A stretch of 64,000 nt of DNA from Desmodus rotundus (lineage: Eukaryota > Chordata > Mammalia > Chiroptera > Phyllostomidae): positions 105,386,294 through 105,450,293 of the forward strand of contig NC_071390.1 in the NCBI RefSeq assembly GCF_022682495.2, in the 5' to 3' direction. A program made the position numbers and the translations under genes. The notes under the pieces were generated by a model that saw nothing but the letters and a program-made list of their open reading frames with translations, had not been told where the DNA came from and ran no database searches. Positions 35,055-47,286 of the stretch are shown piece after piece. How positions within the stretch are numbered: position 1 is the first letter of the stretch; every line of letters begins with the position of its first letter.

Positions 35055-36474
35055 TGGTAGTTACTGGAGATCTCTGTAGAGATTGAAGTACTTCTATATT
35101 CTGAAGCCTTTAGAATCTATTTCTGGGGGCCTTACTGCCTGGAATGAGAATCCTCCATGAACATTTTGCTGTATTTTGTGAACTGTTGCCCTTGCTAACA
35201 TTCTTTGAAGTCTGCACCACTTAGTGGTGTTGTACAGACTTTTCTGCCCAGGCTTTGTAGTCTGTAGAGTAGGCAGTTGTGTCTTCCCTGGTATTCCTTT
35301 AAGATTTGTTCAGAGAAATCGGAAAGAATACTTAATTCATGCAGTGATTCTGCCAGGCATAAAACAGTTCAGATTATTAGATTTTGTGGACTGCTGATTA
35401 GTACATATTTTTAGTATTTGTCTTCTAAGAATTTATAAATTACAATAACAGTCTGAGATAGTACTCAATGACAATGACATTCTCAGATAAGAAATAAAAG
35501 TAATTGCCAAGGATTCCAATATCATGATTGGTTTTTATATCTCATGTTCTTGAAAAAAATGAAAAACATAACAAATCTATCTTGTCTGGGGACAAAACAG
35601 CTCAAGTATAAAGAGAAATTAGCTATATATAAAGGGGGATCCTTTCTGTCTCCCTGCAAGCATTGTTACACTATAAACAGCTTAACATCACTAATTATCA
35701 CATCAGCACAGTCCTAGCCTGTACATACAGAAGCCTCAGAAGAGAGGTGATGTTTTTGGTAGGATGAATGCCTGCCCTATAGAAACCCACCAGGACGAGC
35801 CCTCTGGGCTTGCTGTGGCCCAGGCCATGGTTAATAATGACCTCAGGTGACTGGTGATGGGAAATGCCAAGGCTGAGGAGACATACAGAGGGTTGGCCAG
35901 CACTCGAGGACAGCACAACTGGCCAGAGGCCCTGCTGGGAAGGCTGTCTGCTCCTGTAATTGGGCTGAGATGTCCACGTTGTTCAGGGAACAGAGAGATG
36001 ACTAAAGGGTAGGAGGAAGCCTGGGAATGAGGACTGATTTCCTGAGGGCCAGACATCTCAGATGTTATTGAACTATCTTTGGTGCCAATAGGACCCTTTC
36101 AGGCCTAAGCAAATGCAGAGGCCTCCTGACAGGATCCTCTCCAAGGCAGAGCCTCCTGTTAAAGGTAAAATGAATCCTCTGCCCAGGACCTACAAGACCC
36201 ACAAAAGTTCACTGGAAGCACCAACCACTACGGTAAGGAAGTGTGATTATATAAGCACAGAGCGTGCTTGATTATATGTTATGCTGACCGTGCCTTCCTT
36301 TTGAAGAGTTGTACGCCTTCATTAAAATCCCGCAAAGGACAGTAATGAAATGAAGATAAAGCCTTTCAAGTCATGTCCTCTGGGTTTTCTTTCTTTTTTT
36401 GATATGAGTATGTAGCAAAAATTAAGCAGATGTTTAGGTGACTGTGATAAAAAAGGTTTTTTAAAATCATGTGT
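35055..36474. other. unique non-coding DNA
   Basis: About 1.4 kb without recognisable repeat or gene. A minus-strand frame of 106 codons (35736-36056) shows no domain. Confidence 0.4.
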
Positions 36475-36686
36475 TAAAAAAGATTTTATTTATTTATTTT
36501 TAGGGAGAGGGGAAGGAAAGGAGAGAAACATCATGTGAGAGAGATACATCGATCAGTTGCCTTTCACACCTCCCCACCTGGGGGCCTGGCCTGCAATCCA
36601 GGTGTGAGCCCTGACTGGGAATTGAACCAGTGACCTTTTGATTCGCAAGCCAGGACTCAATCCACTGAGCCACAGCAACCAGGGCT
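36475..36686 (-). mobile_element. VES-type tRNA-derived SINE, near full length
   Basis: Minus strand: tRNA-like head beginning AGCCCTGGTTGCTGTGGCTC, box A TGGCTCAGTGG (reverse complement of 36662-36672), box B GGTTCAATTCC (36618-36628), a body with GATCGATGTATC, and an A-rich tail of AAATAAATAAAATC. This is the clearest VES copy and the best support for a bat genome. Flanks AAAATCATGT and AGAATCATCT may be an eroded duplication. Confidence 0.9.
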
Positions 36687-37360
36687 AGAATCATCTTTAA
36701 AGTCATTCCCCATCATCCAACCTTGCTCATAGCCCACCAGTGGACAAGGAGCACATCTAGACATGAGTGGAAAGTTGGGTAAATCCGTAAAGCTGAGCTA
36801 TACTCAAGTTCACAAGGTCTTATTTCTCTGTGTGCCTGTAGCAAACTCTGAGCTAAGTAGAAGCTGCCCTGGGCAGCGAAGGCTCTATAGGGAATGGACA
36901 CCATAGTAGGGCCACCAGGATCTGGCTGCATGAGAAGCCCTAGAGTCCATTGGTCACTTTCTGGTCACTCACTCACAAGGGTCAAAACAAATAAGTACTC
37001 CCAAGGGAGGGAGTAGCTCCCAGAGGGTGGGGCTGGACCAGAGACTGCACTTGGGTTAGGAGGTTGTGCATCTGGAAGAGAAAGCAGAAAAGGGCCAACC
37101 AGATGCATGGGCAGCCTGGAGGGAATGAAGAGCCATGCCGGGGAGTCAGACACCAGGAAGCTAGTCACACCCAGACCAATGCCTCTCCTGCTGGCTGTGG
37201 TGAATAAGAGAAGGTGTGCAGGTTTGCCTGGGGCAGCGGTGTGGCTTTGAGAGAGTGAAGGACATGTGACCATTAGGAACAAATGACCTACTGGTTGGAC
37301 ACACAATACTTTGCAGGTGAGAATTTAACTTAAGGGGATTAACAGAAGGACTAAAATTAA
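36687..37360. other. unique non-coding DNA
   Basis: Antisense frames of 72 and 113 codons are present without domains. Nothing else recognisable. Confidence 0.4.
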
Positions 37361-37440
37361 ATATATTGGGGGAGAGGAGTATAAGGGTTCTAAATGGTAA
37401 TGGAAAAATACAATGAAGATGAAAAAAATAAAAGAAAACA
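37361..37440 (+). mobile_element. LINE-1 extreme 3' end
   Basis: GGGGGAGAGGAGTATAAGGG and CTAAATGGTAATGGAAAAATACAATGAAGATG are the last bases of a sense L1 3' UTR; compare AAAAGTAATGGAAAAAATGCAATAAAACT at 60708-60738. About 80 bp only. Confidence 0.6.
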
Positions 37441-37644
37441 AATTTTATTGATTGATTTAAAAAGTGTGTTTTGTGAGCTAATAACTCATCTTAAACAAAA
37501 AATTTCTAACTTCTTGGTTTTTGGCTTTGTCCCAACCAATCTTGACTTACTTGAGTAAGAGTCTCAGGACCTAGCTGTATAAGGGAAATAGACATCCAAG
37601 AGCCATTGATAAGCTCACTATGCTATTATTAGGGTTTCACTTAC

Positions 37645-37815
37645 ATGCCTTAGTTTCCTGATGTGCAAAATGGAGATGATAATAAGTCTAACTTCCCATA
37701 GTTATTGTGACGTGTGAAAAAATATACAATGCTTAGTAACTTGTGTGACTTATGACAGTGCAGTAACTAGTTCTAGGTGTTAATATTGTTACTGTTGTCA
37801 TTATTATTATTACTG
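37645..37815 (-). mobile_element. MIR SINE, antisense
   Basis: CCTTAGTTTCCTGATGTGCAAAATGGAGATGATAATAA, then ATTGTTACTGTTGTCATTATTATTATT, gives the antisense MIR order. Well preserved for an ancient SINE. Confidence 0.7.
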
Positions 37816-38779
37816 CCACCACCTCACTTACAATCCTATGTATAATGTGCGTTTGTGCTCCAGACATTGTCGTTGATGTAGAAAATATTGGATGATGTGG
37901 GATTGGGGCAGGGGAGCTCCCGAGATGACTCCTAACTAATATTTTAGAACACTATCGTGGTGCCATAACAGACACTCTGTTTTTGAAAGATGTGGCTCTC
38001 CTGAAAATCACAGCTGAAAGATGGCTGACTCACAAACTATCTTGCTGAGTTATATGGACTTGATAATAATAACAACAACAGTAATAATGAAAAGCCAACA
38101 TGCCTGCCACACTTTCCCACACCAGGTGGATAACTCCATTGGTGGAAGAAATAGCAGATATGATCAACCCATCACTGAAGAAGATGCTATACTTGGGACA
38201 GATCATGCATCCATTTCTGGTTAATATTTTAAGTTTTTGAATAGATGCTATCTTAAGAAATTCACATGGCAGATTTTTGTTTATTCTATCACCAATTGTG
38301 TCCACATATGTGTGTATCAGTAGATGCACACAAGCCTATATACGGGGTTGTGTGGACTGTACAGTTTGACCCCTGTGGGGCTGATGATCTAGTGCAGTCA
38401 TGTGAGGAAAGGGCATCAAAGTCACCGTAGTGTAGACTAGACAGGGAAAGTCATGTCCACCTGCTGGCAAGTCACATGTGATGAAACAGCTGCGATTAGA
38501 AGTCACAGGAAGTATACCTGTCCAGGGAAAGGAGCCACAATTTGTGGATGTGACTATTAGCAATTGGTTTGGGGTTGGTTGCTCACTTATAGCAACACTT
38601 AAAGGCATTGACAAAGGTAACATCTCAAGACTTATGGACTCCTGTTCTACAATCCAACATTATTGCAAACACCTAACATATTATAGACATTATGATTCAA
38701 GAAGGGAGCAAATATGTAACAGCTTAAATAAAGTTTATTTTGCATTTCTACCTACTGACAGTGCATCTTGGGACAAATT

Positions 38780-38890
38780 CGCAATTTCTCTGCACCTTGG
38801 GTTGTTTGTCTATAACACCGTGATATTAGCAGTGCCTCTGTCACAGGTAGTTGTGAGGAGTCTGCCACGATAAATTTGAAGCACTCAAAC
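38780..38890 (-). mobile_element. MIR-like SINE fragment, antisense
   Basis: GCAATTTCTCTGCACCTTGGGTTGTTTGTCTATAA corresponds to the antisense MIR segment that precedes CCTCAGTTTCC. Decayed. Confidence 0.4.
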
Positions 38891-39271
38891 TTCATAACAG
38901 ACTGGTGTGTAGTCCTGGTGACAACCACGGTAAGACCAGCAATAACACATTAATGTGAGCAGCAATGGCAGGGTCTTATTCAGTCGCAGAGGGTTGATAC
39001 TAAATACAATTTTTTGGAAGAAGTAATCTCTGGGTGTGAGGCACTCGAGTACTCAGAAACAAAATGAGGCAGGTATCCATGGCCCACAGACTGACTGCTG
39101 AGAGCAGGAAGCCATTTGCCAATTTTGTTTTTCCTTGAAACTCCTTGTGTGGTTCCAAACTTCACAGAGACTTCTGAACATGGTTTCTGAACGTGAGACA
39201 GCGCACTTCATGTGAACAGCTGCCTGAGCCCAAAGCATCAATGACCAAATGGGGAATGATGTCATGGATAT

Positions 39272-39617
39272 CATCAGCTGGATGTCAGGTGGATATTAGG
39301 TAGGTAACATGTGGATATCTGGTGGGTGTAAAGTGGGTATTATGTGAGTATCAGGTAGGTATCAGGTGGGTATTAGATGGGTATTATGAGAAGGGTATTA
39401 AGTGAATATCAAGTAGGTATTATTAGGTGGGTGCCGGGTAGGTATTAGGTAGGTATCCAGGTGGTTGTAAGGTGGGTGTCAGTTGGGTACCAGATGGGAA
39501 TCAGGTAGTTAACAGGTGGGTATCAGGTGGTAACATATGAGTATTAGGTGAATATCAGGTGGGTATCAGGAGCATGTCAGGCAGGTATCAGATGGATAAC
39601 AAGTGGGTATCAGATGG
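39272..39617. repeat. degenerate minisatellite, unit about 10-11 bp
   Basis: Roughly thirty diverged copies of AGGTGGGTATC and variants (GGTAGGTATT, GATGGGTATC, GGTGGGTGTA) over about 346 bp. Unit length drifts between 9 and 14 bp. The plus strand is G-rich but the GGG runs are single, so it is not a telomere array. No gene is implied. Confidence 0.9.
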
Positions 39618-39919
39618 TTGTAAACGTGTGACCATCTGAACAAAGTCTAAGGTCAGCAGGCTAGGTCCTTTGTGATCTGACTCTAAGCCTCCTTTTGGTC
39701 TAATTCTCTTGACAGCATGCCTGTCTTCTGCAGTATGGTCTCATTCACACCGCAGCCTGAGCCCTGAATAAATTCCCCATCTCAGCCTTGTCAGGCACTA
39801 TCAACTTTTTGAAACAACATGATTTAAGACTACTTCCTTCCCTTAATCTGCCCACTTCCCAGTATGGAAGTGATAGTCCTTGCTTCTAAAAACCTCTCAG
39901 CAATTTAACTTTACTCTTT

Positions 39920-40110
39920 CTAGTATTTACATTTCTTTTATACATGTTTTATGTATTGTTTATATTATATATGTTTTACTATATTTATAGCATATATTTC
40001 ACACTGAATGTTATTACATGTACATAAGCATTTATATTATTCATTTATATTTATGTTATACTTAATTATATTTTACATTATATATTATACATTTTACTTT
40101 GCATCATAGT
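39920..40110. repeat. AT-rich low-complexity run
   Basis: About 190 bp of TATA/TTTA words including TTATATATGT and TTATATATTATACATTTTAC. No unit repeats exactly. Confidence 0.7.
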
Positions 40111-40344
40111 TTAAAGCCATAGACTTGGAGTTACATTTCCTGGCCATGTGCCCTGGCTTCCCCATGGCGTCCCTATGCTCACTGAGTAACTTTGGATTTC
40201 TCTGATATTTCAGGTCTCAGTTTTCTCATAACCTGGGGACTGCTGAGTGTTCTATCAAATGGGATTGTCAAGCAGACTGATGTGTTTTTCCTAAAGCCCC
40301 TCACTCAGCCCTGGGGTGTGACAGAGCTCTTTCAGCATTAGCTC

Positions 40345-40450
40345 TTGTCTCCCACAGGCCATCAGCCTCTTGAGGATGAGACCAATGTCTGTGCCCTTTA
40401 GCAGAAAGCTGGGCCTGGGTATACTCTGCAAACATGTGCTGAGTTACTGT
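40345..40450 (+). mobile_element. L2-like LINE 3' fragment
   Basis: CTCTTGAGGATGAGACCAATGTCTGTGCCC followed by GGGCCTGGGTATACTCTGCA and TGCTGAGTTA follows the order of an L2 3' end (CTCCTTGAGGGCAGGGA.. GTGCCTGGCACA..). Decayed. Confidence 0.45.
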
Positions 40451-41626
40451 GTGTCTCACAGGGCCAAAGGTTGGCTGGGACCAGGGAACTCTGGCAGCTT
40501 GTGAGGGTCCCACCCTGAAGGCCAGAATCACTGGGTGCCGCCTATGTATTGGGGAACATTCAGATATCTTTCAAAGATATCTTTAGGAATGGTTATTAAT
40601 GCAATCCTCATAAATCATAGTTTGCAAGAAAATGGAGCCAAGGATAAGAACAAGCAATGACCAGGAGGTCTCATTCCTTCCTAGAAACCAAGGCCTTAGA
40701 GGAAAACATGGGTGTCCTTCACTAAGTCCACGGGCCTCAGACAAAGCCTCCCTCTGAGATGGGCTACATGGAAGCTGTGGGCAGGATTGCTCATGGGAAC
40801 CAGTGTGTGTTGGTCCCATGAACAAACTGAGGATGGAAGGATCTCAGGGGAAAACTCAGCAGAGGGCTGTGAGGGTGTGGATGGTCCACACACCTCCTTC
40901 TGCTGTTTGGAGGTGGGAGGGTGCTGGTCCTTGAGTGGAGCAGACCCTCTTGTGCATGGTGGCCTTACCCTTCAGAGACCCAGAGTTAATTACTAGTTGG
41001 TTCTTTATTATGGCCAAGCACTTCTCTCCATGAGAGGTTCATTCCCAGGGTTAGTACTGTGCCTGGGTGTCACCCCAAATCAGGTCCACTCTGCCTTCCA
41101 TCTTACTTCTGCTCCACTCTCATTTTCTTAGTGCTTCTTCCCCAAATTAGCTATTCTTCACAATACCCTTCGGAGGCAGGGTCACTCCCAGAGAGACTTT
41201 TGGAAGAATGAGGGAGGAGAAGCTGTGATTTTTCTTCTCCTCTTGGTCTCATCTCTTGACACACCGATTTGCCCTCCAGTGATGAACGAGGAGGTGCCTG
41301 GCCTCTTTTGTCAGTGAATGGTAAGATCCATCACCTCGGGCTGGCCGAGGGGACTGACTCCACCACAGTGCATGCGACTGCCTTGCTGTGGCTTCAAGAA
41401 TGTGCCTTTGTGTCACTCTCTGCACAATGAAAACAACCCGGGTGGAGGCCAGAGTGAGCAAGATGGATTCTTAGAGAATATGTTGTGGTGACCAACTTGG
41501 TCTGAAGCAGAGCAGCACCAAGGACAAAAGGAATGCCGTTCTTCTGGCTCCATGGGCCAGGCACTTGGTGCCGCACTCAGTCAGGGGCTGAGGAGCAGCA
41601 GCGAGTCTGACACAGCTTCTCCTGTT
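40451..41626. other. unique non-coding DNA
   Basis: Contains a perfect 21-bp palindrome at 40562-40582 and overlapping short frames without domains. No gene is supported. Confidence 0.4.
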
Positions 41627-41976
41627 TGTCCCAGTCTGTTTCAGCTGCTGGAACACACCCACTGCAGACTGGGTGGTTTATAAACAACAGACATTCATTT
41701 CTCACAGTCTGGAGGCTGGAAATCCAAAGTGAAGAATCAGCGTCTGGTGAGAGTGCTCTCCCTGGCTCCCAGACACTGTCTTGTCATTGGGACCTCACGT
41801 GGGGAAGGGGTGAGGGAACTCTGGGAATGCTCTTTTGTAAGGACACTAATCCTGTCATGGAGCTCCTCCCTCATGACCTAATCACTTTCCTAAGGCCCCA
41901 CCTCCTAATATCATCACCCTGGGGGTTTGGTGCCAACAAATGAATTTAGGGACACAACACGCATTCCATGGCTCAA
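41627..41976 (-). mobile_element. MaLR LTR (MLT1), antisense
   Basis: Clear MLT1-class LTR in reverse orientation: CTGGGTGGTTTATAAACAAC, TTCTCACAGTCTGGAGGCTGG, TCATGACCTAATCACTTTCC, AAGGCCCCACCTCCTAATATC and ACAAATGAATTTAGGGACAC in that order. Near full length at about 350 bp. No internal region adjoins, so it is probably a solo LTR. The 105-codon frame across it is not a gene. Confidence 0.85.
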
Positions 41977-42301
41977 CCCTGCCTTTCCGAATCTCACACC
42001 CTGAGTGGGGCCAGACTTGCAGGTGTCCCATTAGACATGGATTACAGGACTGAAGGTTTCTGTGTGTGAAAAGAAAGTCCCCTAATGTCCTGCCCAAAGC
42101 ACCTGAAATTATTCTAATTGGGATGATTTCCTTGGCTTCTGAGGGAAAGCTGAGATTCACTGAGTATCACACCATCAGCTTCCAAGTGCCATGTAAATGT
42201 GTTACTTATATGCAACTTAAATTTCTGTAGTTTATAATGCATTTCACACATATATTCATTATAGAGGACATATAAGAGTAATAAATGTTTTTCCTTCCTC
42301 A

Positions 42302-42338
<37 letters not shown>
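42302..42338. repeat. (CA)n microsatellite
   Basis: About 18 uninterrupted CA units, likely length-polymorphic. The antisense frame here encodes alternating Cys-Val only because of the repeat. Confidence 0.95.
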
Positions 42339-42339
<1 letters not shown>

Positions 42340-43714
42340 ACACTTCTTTAACACTAACGGTCAAAAGTTAATTTTATAGTGGCAACTAAAATTATATTAA
42401 GGATCACCTATGGGAAGGATGTGAAAAAAGGGAAAATATACAGGTAGTCTCTGGTTAAGTCTGCACCATTTTTAGCAGTTTATACCTAATATCCTTTCTG
42501 AAACAGCTTGGGGATGGCATGTGAAAAACTGTGGCAAGAAATATTAATTTTAAGCACTTAGTTGCTGAAACTGTTTTTTTTCCCACATGAAAATCATAGT
42601 ATAGTCTCTCTCTTGTTAACATCAAGCAGAAATGAGCCACATGGCTCTGTTATCTGTAAATTCTTATCTCTTGTCAGTTTATTGTTTTTCTTTGAGCCTA
42701 CTCATCCTTATTGAAAACAGTACGATATAATTAAGGTGCCAATTATATTATAATACCTGGTATATCTTATTTGGTTCTAAATTCAAATGTTGCCCAACCA
42801 CTTCTAGTAACATATTTGGTGAGAAAGTTTATGTGCATTAAGCTTTAAATTAAATGACAATTTCCTTCAAATTTTATCATTTCTGCTACACAAAAGAAAT
42901 CTGGCATTTTTTAATCTGTTCACTCTGCCATGCCTCCAATATTGTAGCTACAACTCAGAGGGCTGAGATAAGAAAAAGGACAAAACCGTATTTTTGTAAT
43001 AGCAGAATAAACTCATTTATATAATGGAGTTATACTAATAAAGAGCATATTAAATTTTTCTATTAGGAAAATAACTTAAGGATGGTAGAAATCTCATCTG
43101 TATAAAACCAGGCTGAGTAAGCAGTTTCCAAACAGATTTCCAGGGGACAAAATGTGAGTTCTCAGATGCTTTTCTCTTCTGTCTTTTCCCCTGGCAAACC
43201 CAGCTTTGTCTCTATGACCTCAAGGTCCCTGTGTACCTCATCCCATCACGCAGTGATTTAGAGGGGATCTTCAGAGGTTTGCTGGTCACTAATTTAATCA
43301 GGTTTTTCTGATTACATGCAGTTCCTACTTTAATTATGTCATTGTCCCTTATATTAGAGTCACTGGGGGTGTGGGGGAAAGTGGTCCAGATGTCACCTGG
43401 TTGTCCTTTCTTTCCTGTAAGCCTCTGCCTCTGGTTTCACAAAATAAGCAATCTTCCCTGAGGAAGTAGGTTCAATAAAATCTCTAGGGCAGTCATTTTC
43501 CATGGGGTGGCCTGGCTCTCAAGGAGCAGCAGTGACTCTTGTTGGTCAAGAAAGAATTATTTGCAGCTGGAATTAGTAATAAATCTTGCATTTACCTGTG
43601 ATTTATTTTTAATATATGTAGGTTCTATTATGGTAGAGAAAATAAACTTTCTTTATTAAAGCCATAGTAATGTTTGGTTATCACACATGTTTTCTTAAAA
43701 AACAGGATCTAATG
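42339..43714. other. AT-rich unique DNA
   Basis: No gene or nameable repeat. Long AT-rich words with few open frames. Texture is compatible with intergenic DNA. Confidence 0.4.
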
Positions 43715-43950
43715 CATAACATAGTTACAGTTAATAACACTGTATTTTATTCTTGAAGTTTGCTAAGACAGCAGATCTTAGGTATTCTCATTGCACTAAA
43801 AACTAAAGAAGGTAACTATGGGAGGTGATGGGTGTGTTAATTAGCTCGACCATGGTGCTCATTTCAGCATACACATGTGTCAAGCCATTACCTTGTACAC
43901 CTTAAACATATACAATTTTTATTTGTCAAGTTTACTTCAGATGCTGGAAA
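43715..43950 (+). mobile_element. old LINE-1 (L1M-type) 3' end
   Basis: GTTACAGTTAATAACACTGT, GTAACTATGGGAGGTGATGGGTGTG and TTACCTTGTACACCTTAAAC followed by TACAATTTTTATTTGTC are the usual order at L1M 3' ends. No coding part. Confidence 0.7.
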
Positions 43951-44221
43951 AAAATAACATGAACACCCATTGTGCAGCTACAACCAAATAAGGATCCAAG
44001 AGCTTTGTGATTTTTCAAGAGGGCCCTTGTCTTTGAAAAGATTGAAATTTCTTCTCCAGAAGATGTCTCAACAGGAAAGGTGATGGTTAAGGGCTTCGAT
44101 ATGTAAGGATTAAATATGAAGTTATGGACAAATTAGAGAACAGTTGGGAGATATGGTTGCATGTTATTTGCCCGGTTTATCCTGTGTGTTAGCACTGTTT
44201 GGTGCAGAGGTCTTCACCCTC

Positions 44222-44330
44222 AGGCAGTGGTTCTTCAGGGTCTCCTGGGAATGAGTTAGAAATGCAAAGCTCAGTCTGAACGCTTGACCTGAAACCCTGG
44301 CCTGGCCAAGCTTCCAGGTGATGGGGGGCA
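44222..44330 (+). mobile_element. MER5A-like fragment
   Basis: GGCAGTGGTTCTTCAGG, GGGAATGAGTTAGAAATGCAAA and TTCCAGGTGATGGGG follow MER5A (hAT-Charlie) order. Target duplication not visible. Confidence 0.5.
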
Positions 44331-46389
44331 CAAGGTGAGGCCCTCAGGGGTTTGAGGAGCTTCGTATCCCAGGGGAATTATAGGCTCAGGAAGGGAGAAA
44401 GAGAAGGTTTGGGGCTTATCAAGAAAGTGGAGCTTTTAGGCAGGAGGCTGACTGGCTGAACCGGCACTGAGACAAACTCTCCAGACCCCCTGACCGAGCT
44501 GATGCCAAGTCAGAGAGATTATGAGTGAGCTGGGAGTCCTGCCATTGACAAGAGTGAGCAGAACGGCCCAAGAGGCACATTTCCTTTCTGGCTAGAATTT
44601 TTTTCCCCTCAAAATCCATGACTGAGAGGTAGCAGGACAGACTCCACAGAGAGTGTGTCGGGATGCTTGGAGCTGCTTTTCGTGGTATAAGGGGGAGAAG
44701 ACACAGGCAGAAACTTGCCTTCCAACCCTGACCAGGGCTGAAACAAGTGGGCATGTTCAGCCACAAACAAATGTTTGTTGGATAAATTAGATCTGAGGCT
44801 AAAATGATCTCAGTTGAAGGATATATACTTTTGTACCATTTTAAACCATTTTTGTCTCCCTGATAAAATATGTGGCAAATGGGCCAGTGATTGTTGACAA
44901 AGAATGAAGTATTTCACAGTCTGCTTAAGTGTCGCCTAAGGAGAAGTGAAGATTGTTAAGTTGAAAACACAACACAACACAATACAAAACAACAACAAAA
45001 AGCTTTCTGGATGAGATATGTAAGTACCAGCATGCACTAATTTTAATGTGTATACTCCAGTTAGGTAATTCATTGCATAAGTCAGGTCTTTTAGGCTTTG
45101 ATAAAGAACAGTGTAAAAAAAAAAAGAATACTGTAATAATAACATGGCTTCTGGCCTCATAATTTTGGGAAGCATTTTGACTTCTCTGAGGCTCTACTAG
45201 CTGACCTCCGACCTCCACGCAGAGCTAATGACATGTACCTCCAGAGGTTAATAAGATTTAAGTGGAAAAGTGGGTTTAATAAATAAGTGATGGCAATTTT
45301 TAGCACCATGAGCTCACTTGATAGTTCTAAAAACCATTATCTACCGTTACCTACCTGTCACACCCAACACAGTCTAATAACTGTGTAACATAACCCAATT
45401 AGCTCCTGAGGTGCTGATACTGTCATTACTGGGGTTCAGTCCACATGTATTTACTGAAAACTGATCTCGGTGTTGTGGGGCTTCTAAAAGAAGGATAAAA
45501 TGGAATCTCTGCCATCAAATCATTTATCATACATTCATGAGACAAGGCCAATGCAAATGAAAAGTGTTTCAATCTAGGACACAGTTTAAAAGCAAGAGCT
45601 AAAGTTTGCAGCATAGTCCTGAAAGTCTGTGGGACATGACGGGAGAAAGTATTTTGAGAGAATCTTTTCTACTTGCCCCGTGGTTTGTCTCACATATTTA
45701 TACTACTTGCGTCCCAGTGCCACAGCTAATGAAGAGTCAGCTTGCCTGTGCCAATGTTTAACCATTTGTCCAAGGGAATCTAAATTATAGTCAAGAATAG
45801 GAAAAATTGAATGTGTAATGCATAGAAGTGGCTTCTCTCAGTCTCTGCAGTTATCTTGAGCAGAGGGAAGAAAGGGGGGAGGAAGGAAGAAAGGGTAAAA
45901 GAGAGGAAGGAGGCAGGAGGAATGAAAAAAAGGAAGCAGGAGAGAGAAAGGAATGAGGAAAGGAAGAAGGAAGAAAGGAAGGAGGGAAAGAATACAGAAA
46001 ACCTTTCATTTTGCCGCATTTCCAACTGCTTTGTCTTAAGCCTGTTCAGACCCACAGACAGAGCCTGACAATCCTGTCAAATATTATATACAACTTTCAA
46101 ATTGCAGCTGAGTGATGGCACCTTCTTTTTGCAGCCCCTGTACAATGTTAAGGTGCACATGGGTAATACAGGAAGAGAAGAAGAAGGACAAAAACAGTCT
46201 ACCAAACTGTAAATTAACCTGAAGAACCTTGGAAACCTCGAGGAGAAATGCAGGCTGGGGGAAAGCATCAGAGATGGCACTGTCTCCTCGCAATGAAACC
46301 TGACCCTGGCTCCCAGAACCGTGTGTCTCAGATTTGTTCGGGTCACAGGCGGGATGGAAATGAGCCTCTGTGCTGCTGCTTCACACATC
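44331..46389. other. unique DNA with a polypurine tract
   Basis: Contains ACAAC-type A-rich words at 44966-45003 and a GGAAG-rich tract at 45857-45990. Around 45420-45560 there is a faint ancient-repeat look (ATGTATTTACTGAAAACTGA). Frames of up to 115 codons lack domains. Confidence 0.4.
45857..45990. repeat. GGAAG/GAAA polypurine tract
   Basis: About 134 bp almost without pyrimidine on the plus strand. Charged peptides predicted from it are composition artefacts. Confidence 0.9.
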
Positions 46390-47140
46390 CGGATTTAATA
46401 GACTTTTTTTCCACTGATAAAAGACCACTAATGAGTTCATTTTCAAGCTATTAAATTGGCTATAATAGCTAGTTCTACTGGTGATTGCAAGAGACCTGCT
46501 GGTCACAGGGGGTTTTGTTTTGGGGTTAACCATTTACTGTCCAGTGCTGGCATCTCTACAACATGGGGAGTGGGTCCTGTGGCCCACGGGCTCTGTTTGT
46601 CTCTGCATCTTACCTTCCTATGACCGGGCAGCTTGCAGGTCAGGCTCTGCACTGCCTCACCTCTCTTGCACTCATAAAATAGCTAAATTATTTTATTCCT
46701 TATTAGAAATCTTGACTCTTGAGCCAGAATGTTAGCTTACTATCATTGCACAAAGGATAGCTTAATACTCACATTTAATATGCTGGGATTGCATGCCCTC
46801 TGGATAGCGTGCTGAAAAAGACACATCTATGGGATTTGCCTGTAATTGTAAAGAAGGGCCTGAAAACAAAAACTTTATTTGGATAGGTTCATCTTTATTG
46901 GCATACTAAATTAGGCATGTGGGTATGGCTGAAATCAATGCCTTAGGTTTGTAGGGACTATGGGCTGTTGTGGAGCTGAAATGAGTTTTTTCCTTGTGTG
47001 TCTGTAGTCATGATAATGTGTGCAATTAGCAAATAGCCTCTCCAGGTGTCTGGCTTAAATACACTTCTTTAGCATTTAAAGGCAAGTAATTAATAGCAGG
47101 GCTGCTGGCAGCCTCAGTCTGCCCTTTTCATTATGAGTTT
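46390..47140. promoter_or_regulatory. candidate conserved non-coding block
   Basis: Repeat-free sequence with clustered TAAT-type words: TTAAATTGGCTATAATAGCT, ATAGCTAAATTATTTTATTC and GGCAAGTAATTAATAGCAGG. The pattern resembles deeply conserved enhancers, but this is inference from texture. One 84-codon frame (46481-46735) has no domain. Confidence 0.3.
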
Positions 47141-47263
47141 AGCATGGTGCCTTCAGATGGCCCCTAGTGCATCCGTGTATTATAATTTTGTTTTTAGCTA
47201 TTTAAGCAAAGGTGCCCAGAGACCTTCAAGCTTGGACAGCCACCAGCTGAATTGGATTGCTGA

Positions 47264-47286
47264 TTTTATTATTATTATTATTATTA
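47264..47286. repeat. (TTA)n microsatellite
   Basis: About seven TTA units, perfect. Confidence 0.85.

Noticed and set aside
36475..36686. tRNA gene on the minus strand
   Set aside because: Box A and box B are present, but they belong to the tRNA-derived head of a VES SINE with a body and A-rich tail; no proper cloverleaf gene ends.
39272..39617. Possible telomere-like or CRISPR-like array
   Set aside because: Units are 9-14 bp and diverged, without TTAGGG and without unique spacers between exact repeats. This is a minisatellite in a mammalian genome.
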